The notes below the pieces were generated by a model that was not told the DNA's origin, searched no databases, and saw only the letters and a list, made by a program, of their open reading frames with translations. Positions 35,779 through 46,454 of a DNA stretch of 64,000 nucleotides are shown one piece after another; position 1 is the first letter of the stretch; every line of letters starts with the position of its first letter. Source of the stretch: Bacteroidota bacterium (GTDB lineage Bacteria > Bacteroidota > Bacteroidia > Bacteroidales > F082); contig WOUZ01000005.1 of NCBI GenBank assembly GCA_009773165.1, positions 186,001 to 250,000 on the forward strand, written 5' to 3'. A program made the position numbers and the translations under genes.

Positions 35779-35806
35779 CAAGTGTCATTGCCATTCCTGG
35801 CACTTG
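35779..35806. other. Hairpin in the 316-base gap after ychF
   Basis: CAAGTGTCA (35779-35787) pairs with TGGCACTTG (35798-35806), nine base pairs with one G-U and a ten-base loop. No T-run follows on the plus strand. It may be a weak terminator or RNA element. The rest of the gap (35710-36025) shows no gene and no exact promoter box. Confidence 0.3.
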
Positions 35807-36025
35807 CAATGATCACCCGTGTTTAAGGATGGCATTATTACAAAAGTCAAAACTTTACTTTGAATTATTTGACCACTTTCTTTAACCAGGCATCAACCAT
35901 TATAAAAAATGGATTCTAATCATACTTTATTCCCTATCTGTTTTAATCTTTTATTCGATAAAAACCACAGAATTAGCGAGGGCATAAAATGAATTATTAA
36001 CTTGCGCTTCAAACGAATCTAACAC

Positions 36026-36841
36026 ATGAACTATCAAAAAATAAGCGAGGCTGCAGATTACATTCAAAGTCGTACCAGCATATCACCTCTTACAGGTATA
36101 ATTTTAGGCACAGGTTTAGGTGACACTTTTGACATTATGGAGGTAAGTGAAGAGATTCCATATGAAAATATTCCTCATTTTGTTACTTCAACTGTAGAAG
36201 GACATGCAGGTTGTTTGCTCTTTGGAACTATTCATAACCAGCCTGTTGTTGTTATGAAAGGACGATTTCATTTTTATGAAGGTTATTCAATGGATGAGGT
36301 TACTTTTCCAATAAGGGTTTTCAAGTTACTAGGCATCAATCTCTTAATTGCATCCAACGCCTGCGGGGCGTTAAACCCCAACTTTAAGGCAGGTGAGTTG
36401 ATGTTGCTTGACGACCACATCAACTTTCTTCCAACAAATCCCCTTGTTGGCAAAAACATTAATGAACTCGGCCCTCGTTTTCCGGATATGAGCCGTCCAT
36501 ATAATCCTGGTTTAAACCAACAACTTAAAAATATTGCAACCGAAACCGGCATTGTACTTCACGAAGGTGTTTATGCAGCCTGGATAGGACCGAGTTTAGA
36601 AACAAGATCAGAGTATCGATTTTTGAAGATGGCCGGTGCTGATGTAGTTGGAATGTCAACTGTACCAGAGGTGATTGTTGCCAGGCATATGGGACTAAAG
36701 GTTGTCGCTATTTCTGTTATTACCGACTTATGTGATCCGGATCATTTGGAAGAAGCATCGATTGAATCCATTTTGAAACACGCAGCACGAGGAGGTGTAA
36801 ACCTTAAGTTGTTGATAAGCAAATTAATGGAAAATATTTAG
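36026..36841 (+). CDS. punA: Purine nucleoside phosphorylase
   Basis: A 271-residue trimeric-type (PunA/DeoD class 2) phosphorylase that splits inosine, guanosine and deoxy forms with phosphate. Motifs: ILGTGLGDTFD near residue 25, STVEGHAGCLLFG near residue 54, MKGRFHFYEGYSMDEV near residue 77, the purine-site GPSLETRSEYRFLKMAGAD near residue 190 followed by VVGMSTVPEVIVA, and ISVITDLCDP near residue 232. Full length. It is the last plus-strand gene before the sensor-kinase island. Confidence 0.95.
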   Translation: MNYQKISEAADYIQSRTSISPLTGIILGTGLGDTFDIMEVSEEIPYENIPHFVTSTVEGHAGCLLFGTIHNQPVVVMKGRFHFYEGYSMDEVTFPIRVFKLLGINLLIASNACGALNPNFKAGELMLLDDHINFLPTNPLVGKNINELGPRFPDMSRPYNPGLNQQLKNIATETGIVLHEGVYAAWIGPSLETRSEYRFLKMAGADVVGMSTVPEVIVARHMGLKVVAISVITDLCDPDHLEEASIESILKHAARGGVNLKLLISKLMENI

Positions 36842-36900
36842 AAATAACTAGTATGTGAAATTAAAGTTGAGCGTTTGCAAAATTCGTCATTACAAAAGAA

Positions 36901-38691
36901 TTAGCTAACAACAACAGCATTATGCAATGGCACAGTAAAACTAAAAGTAGATCCCTTACCTTCTTCGCTCTCGACTTCAAGGATACCGCCATTTTTCTCA
37001 ATAAAGTCTTTGCAAAGAATTAGCCCAAGACCTGTACTTGGTTCGCCCTCAGTACCTTGTCGACCGGTTTTTTGTTCAAAATTATAAAGCTGAGCGATCA
37101 TTTCAGCAGGCATTCCTATACCAGTATCACGCACTCTAATGTTGGCATTTCCATCAGTTTCTTTAGATTGAATGATAATATTTCCACCTTTTGGGGTAAA
37201 TTTTATAGCATTCGACAACAAGTTACGAAGCACTGTTTGGAGCATGTTTTCATCAGCATAAACCATCAGATTAACCGGAACCATGTTTTTAATGAAAAGG
37301 GTTTTGCTTAGGACAGGCTCCCGAAGCAAGTCCAGGGATTTATCTACCAATGGTTTTACATATAAATACTGCTTTTTTATGGTTACGTCGTCACGCTGCA
37401 TTCTTGACCATTGGAGCAAGTTTTCCAATAAACCCTGCAACGACTGAGCAGAATGGTTCATATCTGTAGCAATGGTTTTCATTTCACCGGCAGTGAGATC
37501 ATTCTCAGTAAGAAACATTTCTGTCAGTTTTGAAAAAGCGCCAATTGGACCACGAAGGTCATGTGCGATAATAGAAAAAAGTTTGTCTTTTTCAGCATTA
37601 AGTAGCCGGAGTTTTTCTTCACTTTTTCGAATCGTTTCTTGTAAAACATGCCTCTGTGTTATATCATGAATCACGATTAACTTACCTACGACATCCTTTT
37701 TATGATTTTTTATATCGGAAGCTGAGCCCAAATAGACATGTTCTTTACCATTAATCACGGTACTAAATTCCCTTATTTCAGAACCGGAAACAGATAATAA
37801 TTCAATGACCTTAGGATAATTATGCCAAAGTTGATCTGATGAGGATCCGTAAGGTATTTTATTCCAACCAAATACATTGATTGTCATTGGATTGCAATCA
37901 ACCAAACGGCTTTTTTTATCCAGGATCACTAAACCATCACCCATGCTTCGGAAAACATGCTCACGGGCTATTGGCATCAAGTCGAGCATCCTGAACTTGA
38001 GGATACTTACTGACATTGCCAAGCCGGAAGCAGCAAATGCAAAAGGAGTTGGATCAATATTTTTCACAGGCATCAAACCAGCAAAATACACTGTAAAAGT
38101 TGCCAAGGGAATGATAACAGCGATTAACATAAATATTAATTGATTTCTGAAAAGTGACCTTTGATAATAGAGTTTCTTCGACAAAACAGCCACAGAATAC
38201 AGAATGATTACGTAGGAATAGATTACATGAACATAGTACCAGGGGCCAAGAGACAATTGCAGCAAAGGAAAATTACCTGATGTATTTACAGTTACATCTT
38301 TATAATACAGTGAGTGGTACTCATGCGTGATGCTCAAAAACATAGTTAGAACAGGAATGATAAGCAAAAAACCTATGTGTCGGCTACTAATAAAGGTGTT
38401 CAAGCCTGAGAACTGAAGTATTACCAACAGCATAAGGACAGAAATATAAGGGATAGCCAGATACTCAACTTTCAGCCAGAAAAGCATTGCTTCGCGCGAA
38501 ACACTTGCAAGTTCAAGCGCATAAGCTGCTGACCATAAACCAATTGCAAACATAAGCAAAGCAAAAACTTTACCTCTTGGGGCATATCGCGGTCTCCATG
38601 CTTCTATTGCAAGAATGGCAGATACAATTACAGGAATCAATAGCGAGAGAGCCAAAGCATTCGGTTTTAATGTCATTACAAATAGTAACAT
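36901..38691 (-). CDS. Sensor histidine kinase with N-terminal seven-helix membrane domain
   Basis: A 596-residue kinase. Residues 1-230 form seven hydrophobic helices of the HisKA-7TM type. One PAS domain follows (~240-345; MGDGLVILDKKSRLVDCNPM), then the dimerisation helix with phospho-acceptor H377 in SIIAHDLRGP, and an ATPase domain (LRNLLSNAIKFT near 488; DTGIGMP; STGLGLILCKDFIEKNGG). There is no receiver domain. It has its own TAnnTTTG box and is separated from the six-gene kinase run upstream by 281 bases. The ligand and partner are unknown. Confidence 0.9.
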   Translation of the reverse strand: MLLFVMTLKPNALALSLLIPVIVSAILAIEAWRPRYAPRGKVFALLMFAIGLWSAAYALELASVSREAMLFWLKVEYLAIPYISVLMLLVILQFSGLNTFISSRHIGFLLIIPVLTMFLSITHEYHSLYYKDVTVNTSGNFPLLQLSLGPWYYVHVIYSYVIILYSVAVLSKKLYYQRSLFRNQLIFMLIAVIIPLATFTVYFAGLMPVKNIDPTPFAFAASGLAMSVSILKFRMLDLMPIAREHVFRSMGDGLVILDKKSRLVDCNPMTINVFGWNKIPYGSSSDQLWHNYPKVIELLSVSGSEIREFSTVINGKEHVYLGSASDIKNHKKDVVGKLIVIHDITQRHVLQETIRKSEEKLRLLNAEKDKLFSIIAHDLRGPIGAFSKLTEMFLTENDLTAGEMKTIATDMNHSAQSLQGLLENLLQWSRMQRDDVTIKKQYLYVKPLVDKSLDLLREPVLSKTLFIKNMVPVNLMVYADENMLQTVLRNLLSNAIKFTPKGGNIIIQSKETDGNANIRVRDTGIGMPAEMIAQLYNFEQKTGRQGTEGEPSTGLGLILCKDFIEKNGGILEVESEEGKGSTFSFTVPLHNAVVVS

Positions 38692-38710
38692 AATTTTTTC
38701 CTATGTAAAG

Positions 38711-38718
38711 CAAAAGTA
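38711..38718 (-). promoter_or_regulatory. Probable -7 box (TACTTTTG) before the 7TM kinase
   Basis: An exact TAnnTTTG octamer on the minus strand, 19 bases before the ATG. The remainder of the 281-base gap to the next kinase shows no gene. Confidence 0.45.
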
Positions 38719-38972
38719 ATGCAAAAAAGCTACAATTTCCAGTAAAAAGTGATTTTTCGCTAAATCCTAGGAATAAAAAATGTCTTTCAAAAAACTATTT
38801 TCAAAAAAAATGTCATCATTACTGCTGCTTAAACGTCTAAAACTAATTGAACGCACTCCAAATAAAAGTCAATCGAATTTTCGATACAATTGGTTCAAGC
38901 ATCAATAATCGCGAACTTTTTAACAAAACTTACATCAAAAATGCTCCATTAAACAACCTATTTATTTGATGT

Positions 38973-41900
38973 TTAAGCTTTTTGAGGTATTTTAATTATA
39001 AATGTACTCCCCTTGTTTTCAACGCTTTCAACCGAAATAGTTCCATGGTGTTTTTCAACAAACTCTTTACAAAGCATCAATCCAAGACCAGAGCTGCGCT
39101 CACCATGTAGGCCAATCCTCCCCTTTTGATTACTTGCTGAGAATAACTCATTCACAATAGCTGAAGGAATTCCTATACCAGAATCCAAGACCCTTAAAAC
39201 AAAATTGCCATCTTTTCCTATTTCGGCTTCAATCCAAATTTTGCCGCCGGAATGCGTAAACTTCATGGCATTACTGAGTAGATTTCGAACAACAATCTCG
39301 ATCATATTTGGATCAAATGACGCTACTAAACCGATAGGAACCTGGTTGAAAAACCGAAGGTATTTTTGTTCAATTTGTGGCAATAAAACGGCAACCATTT
39401 TGTTGATAAATTCATGTACCTGATTCAGTTGAACAACAGGGACAATTTCACCACCCTGCAATCGCGACCACTGCAACAGGTTATCGAGCAGGTCGTAGGT
39501 AGAAAGCGCCAACAAATGTAATTGTGCTGCATGTTGCCGCATTTCTTCCATTGTATCAAATACTTGATCTTCAGCCATAAGCTCGGATAAGCCGATAAAC
39601 GAGGTAAATGGACTACGTAAATCGTGAGCAATAATTGAAAACAACCGGTCTTTGGTTTCGTTGCTCACTGCTAACTTAGTTGTATAATCATTTAAAATCT
39701 CGTCAAGCCTTAGTTTCATCCATACATCGGAAAAGATATTTGCCAGAACTTGCAACAAATCCAACTGATTAGGCTCGATCTTTTTATGTTCAAAAACAGT
39801 TTCAAAACCAAGATAACCAAGTAATACGTTATCTTTCATTAATGGCATTACAAGTAGCGATTTTGTTTTACGAAGCTTAAAAAGCGTTTTTTCTTCAGAG
39901 CTGTTCTCAGAAATATCAGCGATATCATGCAGATAAAACTGACGGCGCTCGTGAACGATTTTCGAGAGTGATTTGAACGAATCAAGTTGTATATCCTGAA
40001 GGCTATCCTTAAATGATTCCACATTTTCAGCACACCACTCATGGGAATTTGTCATGCCTTTTAAATCGCTGGAAAAATGAAACATAAAAGTACGGTCGAC
40101 ATTCAAAAACATACCACATTTCTGTAATGCTTCATTCATTACCTGATCGATTTTTGTTGAATCCATTTGGATAAAACTTTTTGAAATATCAGCGATAAGC
40201 TTTTGAAAAGAAGCATTAAATGAGATCTCAGCCTCCATGCGCTTACGGTCATCAATATTCCGGCTCACTCCAATAATTTCCAAATCACCGGATTTATTGA
40301 ATTGTATATGTGTTGCTACTTCAACAGTGATAATTCTACCATCTTTACAAGGTTGCTGAATTTCAGTGATTTGCTGACTGGCTTTGCTATCTTTGGTGAG
40401 CAAAAATTCTTTCAATTTATCTTCCAGTTGTGCCTTTACAAAAACAGCTGATTGTGGAGTCAAGGCTTCTTCAAGTGACTCCAAAAGTGCTTCTTCCGGG
40501 GTATAACCTCTAAGTTGAAAAATTGATGGACTGATATAAGTGAACTTTTCCTTGTTGAGGTTCAATATCCAGATTACGTCGGAGGTGTTGCCTGTAATCA
40601 AGCGATACCTCTCATCGCTTCGGCGCAATGCTTCCGACGCCAGTCTCACTTCTGTTATATCAAAAAAAGTTCCTATTACAGTTGGCTGCTGATCTACCAT
40701 CACAATATCAGCTGAATGGTCAATCCAGATGGTACTCCCATCCGCCTTTATAATCCTTAACTCATAGCGGTTGGTTATGTCTTCATTAGCAAGCCTGGCC
40801 TTGTTGACTGCCTTTACTTTCTCAACATTATCAGGATGTACGACATCTTCAAGCGATTTTGAGAACAAATCCTCTTCTTCATAACCTGTAATAAGCGTTA
40901 CAGCCGGGTTTGCCATTATAAAATGATTGTTACGGTACATGTAAATACCGGCTGAAGCGGATTTGGATAAAATCCTGAATTTCAATTCGCTTTCACGTAA
41001 TGCAATTTCAGCTGCTTTTGATGCAGTGATTTCCGATATAAACCCTTGCAGATACAATAGTTGTCCTGTTTCATCGTAAATACCTTTTCCCCGCTCGAAA
41101 AACCATCTCACACTACCATCAGCATGATTGATACGATACTCACCCTCAAAAAATGTGTTACATTCAAGGGCTTTCTGCCAACCATCCCAAACATTTTTAC
41201 GGTCATCCGGATGTATCAAATCACCAAATGCAATTGTTTTGTTACGAATCAGGTCGGAGGGAGAATATCCGGTCAATTCTTCACAATTGTCACTAATAAA
41301 ATCTACTGTCCATAAAGGATCATTTGCGCAATTATATACAAATCCAGGCAGGTTTAAAATGAGATCATTTAAGCGTTGTTCACTCTTTTTCAAACGAATA
41401 GCAGCATTTTTTTCTTCAGTGATATCTCTGACAACCCCATAAATAATTTGATCTTTTTGGTCGGACAGTGATTTCCATGAGAGCCACTTTATTGATCCAT
41501 CTTTACATAAAAAACGATTCTCAAAAGCTAAATCAGCCTGACCTTCTTTATGAAACTGAAGGATATTTCGAGTAAGTTCCTTATCCTCGGGATGAACATG
41601 GTCAAAAAAAGCACGCGTCATTAAATCATGTTTCGACCAACCTAACAAGCGTTCCCACGAAGGATTCAAGGTTTTAAAATGTCCATCAAATCCAAGAATA
41701 AAAAGCATATCAAGTGCCTGACTGAAAATTTTGTCACTACTTCGAAGGGCTTGTTTGATGATTTCGTGATCAGAAACATCTTCAATTGTTTCAATTACTG
41801 CAACTACTTTCCGTTGTTCGTTAAAAATTGGGCTGGCTGTTATTCGGGCTACACCTGCTTTACTACCGAACACTCTGTTCTTTTCAATCGTATGAACCTT

Positions 41901-42677
41901 ACCGTCAGCCAAAGATTTATGTACCTGACAATCAGCACACATTTCAGTCTTTGATGTATCACCCATACATTCATAACACAATGCTCCTTCACTTTTTTGT
42001 AACCTCGGATACCATTTGCGTAAAGTTTGGTTAGCCTCGATTACATGCATGTTTGAATCGATCAAAGCAACGCCCATCGAAAGATGGTTAAAAAGGGTAT
42101 AAAAACGATCCTTGCTTTCTTTTAAAAGCTTGTTGTTAATTTCGCGACGTTTGCTTTCAGCAAAAAGAAACCCAACAATACCGACAAAGATGAGCAAATA
42201 AATTGTCATAAAAAGCGGATCGTAATGGGAAGGATAGAAATTAGCCGGTGATGCAACAAACAAAAAAAGGAGGGTTACAAATAATATTGATGAATAAGCA
42301 ACTGCTTGACGATAAGGTTTATAATGAAAAGCCAGTGACGGGAAAAAGAAAACCCACAAAATTCCGGCTCCTTTGGTTCCACCATTGTAAAAGAGCATGA
42401 CCATAACAAGCAAAGTAAATACAAGAAAAAAAGTGGTCCAATGATCAAAATTTCTGGCTTTATTATAATAGAGAAGTGCAATTAACCCAATAATTATATA
42501 ACTCGAAGAAACTAAAGAAAGTAATAAATTATCATTTATAATATTGATTATCAGCATAAAAACAGAAACAAAAATCACTATACCACTTACCAAATTCACT
42601 GTTCTTTTTTCTTGCTTAAGGTTCAGTTCTTCAATAAAGTGATCTTCTGAAATATCTTTTTTGCTTTTTGTGTTCAT
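38973..42677 (-). CDS. Membrane multi-PAS/GAF sensor histidine kinase
   Basis: A 1234-residue kinase. Residues ~28-172 contain about six membrane helices. Five PAS domains follow (~190-300, ~315-425, ~430-550, ~560-680, ~690-810), then a GAF domain (~820-1000), a HisKA helix with the acceptor in SIIAHDLRSPF, and an ATPase domain ending GLMLCKEFVEKHHG. The first PAS domain carries a four-cysteine motif (C234, C237, C247, C250; CYECM and CADC), suggesting a metal or redox site. There is no receiver. It begins 19 bases after the upstream hybrid kinase and is probably the last gene of that operon. Confidence 0.88.
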   Translation of the reverse strand: MNTKSKKDISEDHFIEELNLKQEKRTVNLVSGIVIFVSVFMLIINIINDNLLLSLVSSSYIIIGLIALLYYNKARNFDHWTTFFLVFTLLVMVMLFYNGGTKGAGILWVFFFPSLAFHYKPYRQAVAYSSILFVTLLFLFVASPANFYPSHYDPLFMTIYLLIFVGIVGFLFAESKRREINNKLLKESKDRFYTLFNHLSMGVALIDSNMHVIEANQTLRKWYPRLQKSEGALCYECMGDTSKTEMCADCQVHKSLADGKVHTIEKNRVFGSKAGVARITASPIFNEQRKVVAVIETIEDVSDHEIIKQALRSSDKIFSQALDMLFILGFDGHFKTLNPSWERLLGWSKHDLMTRAFFDHVHPEDKELTRNILQFHKEGQADLAFENRFLCKDGSIKWLSWKSLSDQKDQIIYGVVRDITEEKNAAIRLKKSEQRLNDLILNLPGFVYNCANDPLWTVDFISDNCEELTGYSPSDLIRNKTIAFGDLIHPDDRKNVWDGWQKALECNTFFEGEYRINHADGSVRWFFERGKGIYDETGQLLYLQGFISEITASKAAEIALRESELKFRILSKSASAGIYMYRNNHFIMANPAVTLITGYEEEDLFSKSLEDVVHPDNVEKVKAVNKARLANEDITNRYELRIIKADGSTIWIDHSADIVMVDQQPTVIGTFFDITEVRLASEALRRSDERYRLITGNTSDVIWILNLNKEKFTYISPSIFQLRGYTPEEALLESLEEALTPQSAVFVKAQLEDKLKEFLLTKDSKASQQITEIQQPCKDGRIITVEVATHIQFNKSGDLEIIGVSRNIDDRKRMEAEISFNASFQKLIADISKSFIQMDSTKIDQVMNEALQKCGMFLNVDRTFMFHFSSDLKGMTNSHEWCAENVESFKDSLQDIQLDSFKSLSKIVHERRQFYLHDIADISENSSEEKTLFKLRKTKSLLVMPLMKDNVLLGYLGFETVFEHKKIEPNQLDLLQVLANIFSDVWMKLRLDEILNDYTTKLAVSNETKDRLFSIIAHDLRSPFTSFIGLSELMAEDQVFDTMEEMRQHAAQLHLLALSTYDLLDNLLQWSRLQGGEIVPVVQLNQVHEFINKMVAVLLPQIEQKYLRFFNQVPIGLVASFDPNMIEIVVRNLLSNAMKFTHSGGKIWIEAEIGKDGNFVLRVLDSGIGIPSAIVNELFSASNQKGRIGLHGERSSGLGLMLCKEFVEKHHGTISVESVENKGSTFIIKIPQKA

Positions 42678-42696
42678 GATATTTGGCTAATCAATT

Positions 42697-45600
42697 TTAT
42701 ACTTTCTGCTTTTCATTCATATGCACATAATGCTGCATCATTGTCAGAATTTTTTCCCTTGAAAAGGGTTTAGCCAGGTAGTCATCACAACCTGCAGCAA
42801 TAGCTTTTTCTTCATCACCACTGAGGGCGTAAGCAGTAACAGCAATAATTGGGACATCAATTCCTTTGCTTCTCAATCGTGCTGCAGCATCATAGCCACT
42901 CAATACCGGCATTTTCAGATCCAACAGAATGAGATCAATGTGAATATTGTTTTCGAAATAGTGCAATACCTCAAGTCCGTTATGTGCTTCTAAAACTTTA
43001 ATATCCAATCCTTTAGTTATAGATTTCAAAAATTCCATGTTATGATCCTCATCTTCAGCAATTAGAATGACTGGTTTCGTTTCCTTATCAAAAGTTATTG
43101 CTCCCACCGAATTTAATGATTTAAGTGAAGCGTCGGGAAGGCTAACCGGAATGAGAAAACCGAATTCTGAACCTTTTCCTATTTCAGATTCCACCGAAAC
43201 CATACCTCCCATCATTTGTACATACGAATTAACGATGCTTAAGCCAAGTCCATTACCTCTGTAAATACGTTGAATGTCAGTCTCAATCTTCCTAAAAGGT
43301 TCAAAAATGACTGAATGAAAAGCAGGGTCAATTCCAATTCCAGTATCGGTTACCAGGAATTTGACTGCTTGATCCTTATAGGATACAATTAATTTAACGA
43401 AACCTTCATCGGTGTATTTCAAAGCATTATCGAGAAGTTTTGATATAATATCATTTAGCTTGGTTTTATCTGCTTTGATCCAAAATGGGCTTGAAGGGAG
43501 GTCGAAATCAACGGTAAACCGAATGCCTTTCTCAGTAAAATACTCTATATATTTTTGAAAAATCAAGGCAAGTTCATTCTCCAAATTCACATCAGTGAAA
43601 AATAGTTTTTCTTGTCCTGCCTCCAAAGTAGCCATATTTACGGTATCATTAATTATGGAAGTAAGTTGCTGACCGTTTTGAACAATAAGTTTGTTATAAG
43701 TTTCTTTTTCTTCAGGAGTAAACTCATCTGTAACCATCATATCAGCTAGACCAAGCATACAATTTAAAGGAGTACGTATTTCATGAGAAAGGTTGTTAAG
43801 GAAAGATGTTTTCAATTGGTCGCTTTCTTCTGCTTTTCGTTTTGCATCAATCAGCGTAATCAAATCCTGCTGACGTTTAATCACCTGACTTATTTGTCCA
43901 CTAATAAACTCCATCAATTCGACACTCGAACCATCATAAGCATGTACATTTTCATAGCTTTGTACTGCCAAAACACCTATAGTTTTCCCATCTGATTTTA
44001 AAGGTACTCCTAACCAAATTTTTGATGGAATACCAACCCTTTTGATAAGTCCGTCATTTTCCAGTTGCTGTATCTGATTGTTTGTGAGCAACAAGGATCT
44101 TTGTCCTTTGACAACCATTCCACTAAGTGATTTTTCAGCTTTCCAGGATGAAATTTGCTCGATGGAAGTATCCTCTTCGAGCGTTGACAAAATACCATTC
44201 GCTTCGTCGTAAAAAGCGATAAACATGTTCGAAGAGTCGATCAAGCTGCTTAGCTCGCTCTTGATAACATGAAGCAATGTAGACAAATCGGAGGTTATAC
44301 TTACAGCATTTGTGATATTAAACAGCATCCTTTGAACGAGTTTTGACATATGCTGACTTGTAACGTCGCTGCCAATCATTACAACGCCTTCGACTTTGCC
44401 GTTTTCATCAAACATAGGAGACAGATGAATATTGAACCAATACTTTTTGCTATTCTTTCCAAATATCAAAAGTTCCTCATAAACTGATTGACCCTGTACC
44501 GCCTTCAGAAAGCTATTCCTAAAGTCTTCACGCTGATCTTTGCCAATCAGATTAAATAATTTTTCTCCTCTCGCAACCACAACTTGTAATATGTCAGAAG
44601 CAAACTTAAGAGCTGTTTGGTTGTAGAGCAACAACCTGCCCTCGTTATCGAGAAAAACTAAAATATTAAAGCTATTTTCGAAAATAGCTTTAAGTTGACC
44701 ATTGGTTTTCTGAATAATAGCCTGATCCTCTAAATGTTGACTAAGATCTATATCGATACAAAACAATTCCTTCTTTTTGCCAGGTATCTCAATAATCGAA
44801 TGGTTTGATAACACAGGAACTCTTCGACCTGACTTATGTTTAAGCGACAATTCCTCCGAGAAACTACAAACACCTGTTTCAACCATTTTTTTAACATCCG
44901 ACTTCACTTTATCAACTAATTCCTCGGGTATGATAAGATCCATCAAATTTTTACCGATAGCTTCTTCTGGTTCAAACCCATAAAGTTTTGTACTTGCATT
45001 GTTCCAATACAAAACTGTGCCATTTAAGTCGTATCCTTGAACAGCAATGTTTGTTGCTTCATCCAATAATCGAATCAAACGTTCATCGCTTATTTTCAGA
45101 GCTACTTCAGCCTCTTTTTGATCGGTAATATCCCTTCCAACACCAATGATCTCTTTAATTTCGCCATTTTCATCCAGGATAGCAGTATCAGACCAAACGA
45201 TCCATCTCCAACCCTTTACCGACAAAGTACGCTGTTCATGTACAACATGTAAATTAGTTTTTGTAAGACTTGATATTGCTTGCCGTGTTGAGAGCTGGTC
45301 ATCTTCATGAACAAGCGGCATGAAATTGTTATTTAACAGTTCGTCTTCAGTTTTACCAAAATAAACACAATAGGAAGGACTTACATAGTTTAATCTGCCA
45401 TGTATATCAACTTTAACAATCAAATCATTTTGATTCTGCACGAGTAAGCGGAACTTCTCTTCGCTTTCCCTTAATGAAGAAGTAACGGTTTTTATCCTCC
45501 ATTTTAATATAACAATGAAAAAACCAAGAACCATTACAAATACCAGTATACCAAGACCATAAGGAAGCGCTTCTTTGTAAAAAAGCTGCTTTTCATAAAC

Positions 45601-46407
45601 CCCAAACCATTTGTTATAAAGTCTGTCGTAGTCGCCGTTCACCTTCAAATGTAAAAGACCGGTATTCAATGCAGATAATAACTGTTCATTACCTTTGCTC
45701 ACAGCCATTCCGTAAGGTTTTGGTTCAATGTCGTCTGAGGTTAAAACAACCTGATTCAGGTGATATTTTTTAATAAGATGAGCTCCTTGAAAATTACCAA
45801 TCAATGCAGCATCGCAAGCTCCACTTTCAACCATAACCAATGCATCAAGTTGTGAATCAACAGCTATTATTTCTGTGTCAAACTGATTCATCAACAGGTA
45901 ATCATGCATAAAGTCGCTCTTCTGAACACTAATCTTTTTACCTTTTAGTTCGTTAATGGTAGTATACGGGTTTGATTTATTTGAAAAGATGCCATGTGTC
46001 ATAATGCTGTGTGGCGTCCCAAAAATGAGTTTCTGAGCACGCTCGGACGAGATCATTAAGCCCATAACAACATCTATTTCATTATTTTCAGCCTTTGTTC
46101 TTACCTGATCCCAGGGAAGAAGTTGAAGCTCATAGTTTAAGCCAAGGTTTGATGCTATTAACCGAAACATTTCAACATTAAATCCATCTGGTTGACCATT
46201 TTCATTTATAAATTCAAAAGGAGGGTAGTAATGATCCCCGCTTACAAGAATTTTTTTGTTTGAAGTGTAGTTCCAAGCGGTGTCGGTATGCCCTTTAGCC
46301 GAAATCCATGACAACGAAAGAACCAGAAGCACAAGGTAGTGGATCGGGAATTTCTTTCTAAAGATCTTACACCTGTTCAAATATATATCTATCTTTTTCA
46401 TATGCAA
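42697..46407 (-). CDS. Hybrid histidine kinase with periplasmic solute-binding domain
   Basis: A 1236-residue BvgS-like hybrid. A signal anchor (~20-38) precedes one solute-binding domain of the SBP_bac_3 type (~52-268; GDHYYPPFEFINENGQPDGF, EIDVVMGLMISSERAQ), then a membrane helix (282-302). Three PAS domains (~318-430, ~440-550, ~575-690) and a GAF domain (~700-860) lead to HisKA (NNLSHEIRTPLN near 885), the ATPase domain, and a C-terminal receiver (LLDLKMPVLSG; CDDYLAKPFSREK). The amino-acid-type binding fold suggests small polar solutes as signal. A second in-frame ATG two codons on is equally likely as start. Confidence 0.88.
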   Translation of the reverse strand: MHMKKIDIYLNRCKIFRKKFPIHYLVLLVLSLSWISAKGHTDTAWNYTSNKKILVSGDHYYPPFEFINENGQPDGFNVEMFRLIASNLGLNYELQLLPWDQVRTKAENNEIDVVMGLMISSERAQKLIFGTPHSIMTHGIFSNKSNPYTTINELKGKKISVQKSDFMHDYLLMNQFDTEIIAVDSQLDALVMVESGACDAALIGNFQGAHLIKKYHLNQVVLTSDDIEPKPYGMAVSKGNEQLLSALNTGLLHLKVNGDYDRLYNKWFGVYEKQLFYKEALPYGLGILVFVMVLGFFIVILKWRIKTVTSSLRESEEKFRLLVQNQNDLIVKVDIHGRLNYVSPSYCVYFGKTEDELLNNNFMPLVHEDDQLSTRQAISSLTKTNLHVVHEQRTLSVKGWRWIVWSDTAILDENGEIKEIIGVGRDITDQKEAEVALKISDERLIRLLDEATNIAVQGYDLNGTVLYWNNASTKLYGFEPEEAIGKNLMDLIIPEELVDKVKSDVKKMVETGVCSFSEELSLKHKSGRRVPVLSNHSIIEIPGKKKELFCIDIDLSQHLEDQAIIQKTNGQLKAIFENSFNILVFLDNEGRLLLYNQTALKFASDILQVVVARGEKLFNLIGKDQREDFRNSFLKAVQGQSVYEELLIFGKNSKKYWFNIHLSPMFDENGKVEGVVMIGSDVTSQHMSKLVQRMLFNITNAVSITSDLSTLLHVIKSELSSLIDSSNMFIAFYDEANGILSTLEEDTSIEQISSWKAEKSLSGMVVKGQRSLLLTNNQIQQLENDGLIKRVGIPSKIWLGVPLKSDGKTIGVLAVQSYENVHAYDGSSVELMEFISGQISQVIKRQQDLITLIDAKRKAEESDQLKTSFLNNLSHEIRTPLNCMLGLADMMVTDEFTPEEKETYNKLIVQNGQQLTSIINDTVNMATLEAGQEKLFFTDVNLENELALIFQKYIEYFTEKGIRFTVDFDLPSSPFWIKADKTKLNDIISKLLDNALKYTDEGFVKLIVSYKDQAVKFLVTDTGIGIDPAFHSVIFEPFRKIETDIQRIYRGNGLGLSIVNSYVQMMGGMVSVESEIGKGSEFGFLIPVSLPDASLKSLNSVGAITFDKETKPVILIAEDEDHNMEFLKSITKGLDIKVLEAHNGLEVLHYFENNIHIDLILLDLKMPVLSGYDAAARLRSKGIDVPIIAVTAYALSGDEEKAIAAGCDDYLAKPFSREKILTMMQHYVHMNEKQKV

Positions 46408-46454
46408 TTCATTAAAGTTTTCTTTTGTTTTTGGTTGTTTTTATAAACTTTAAC

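Noticed and set aside
35710-36025. Hidden gene or tRNA after ychF
   Set aside because: No cloverleaf and no open frame with coding character; only a short hairpin was found.
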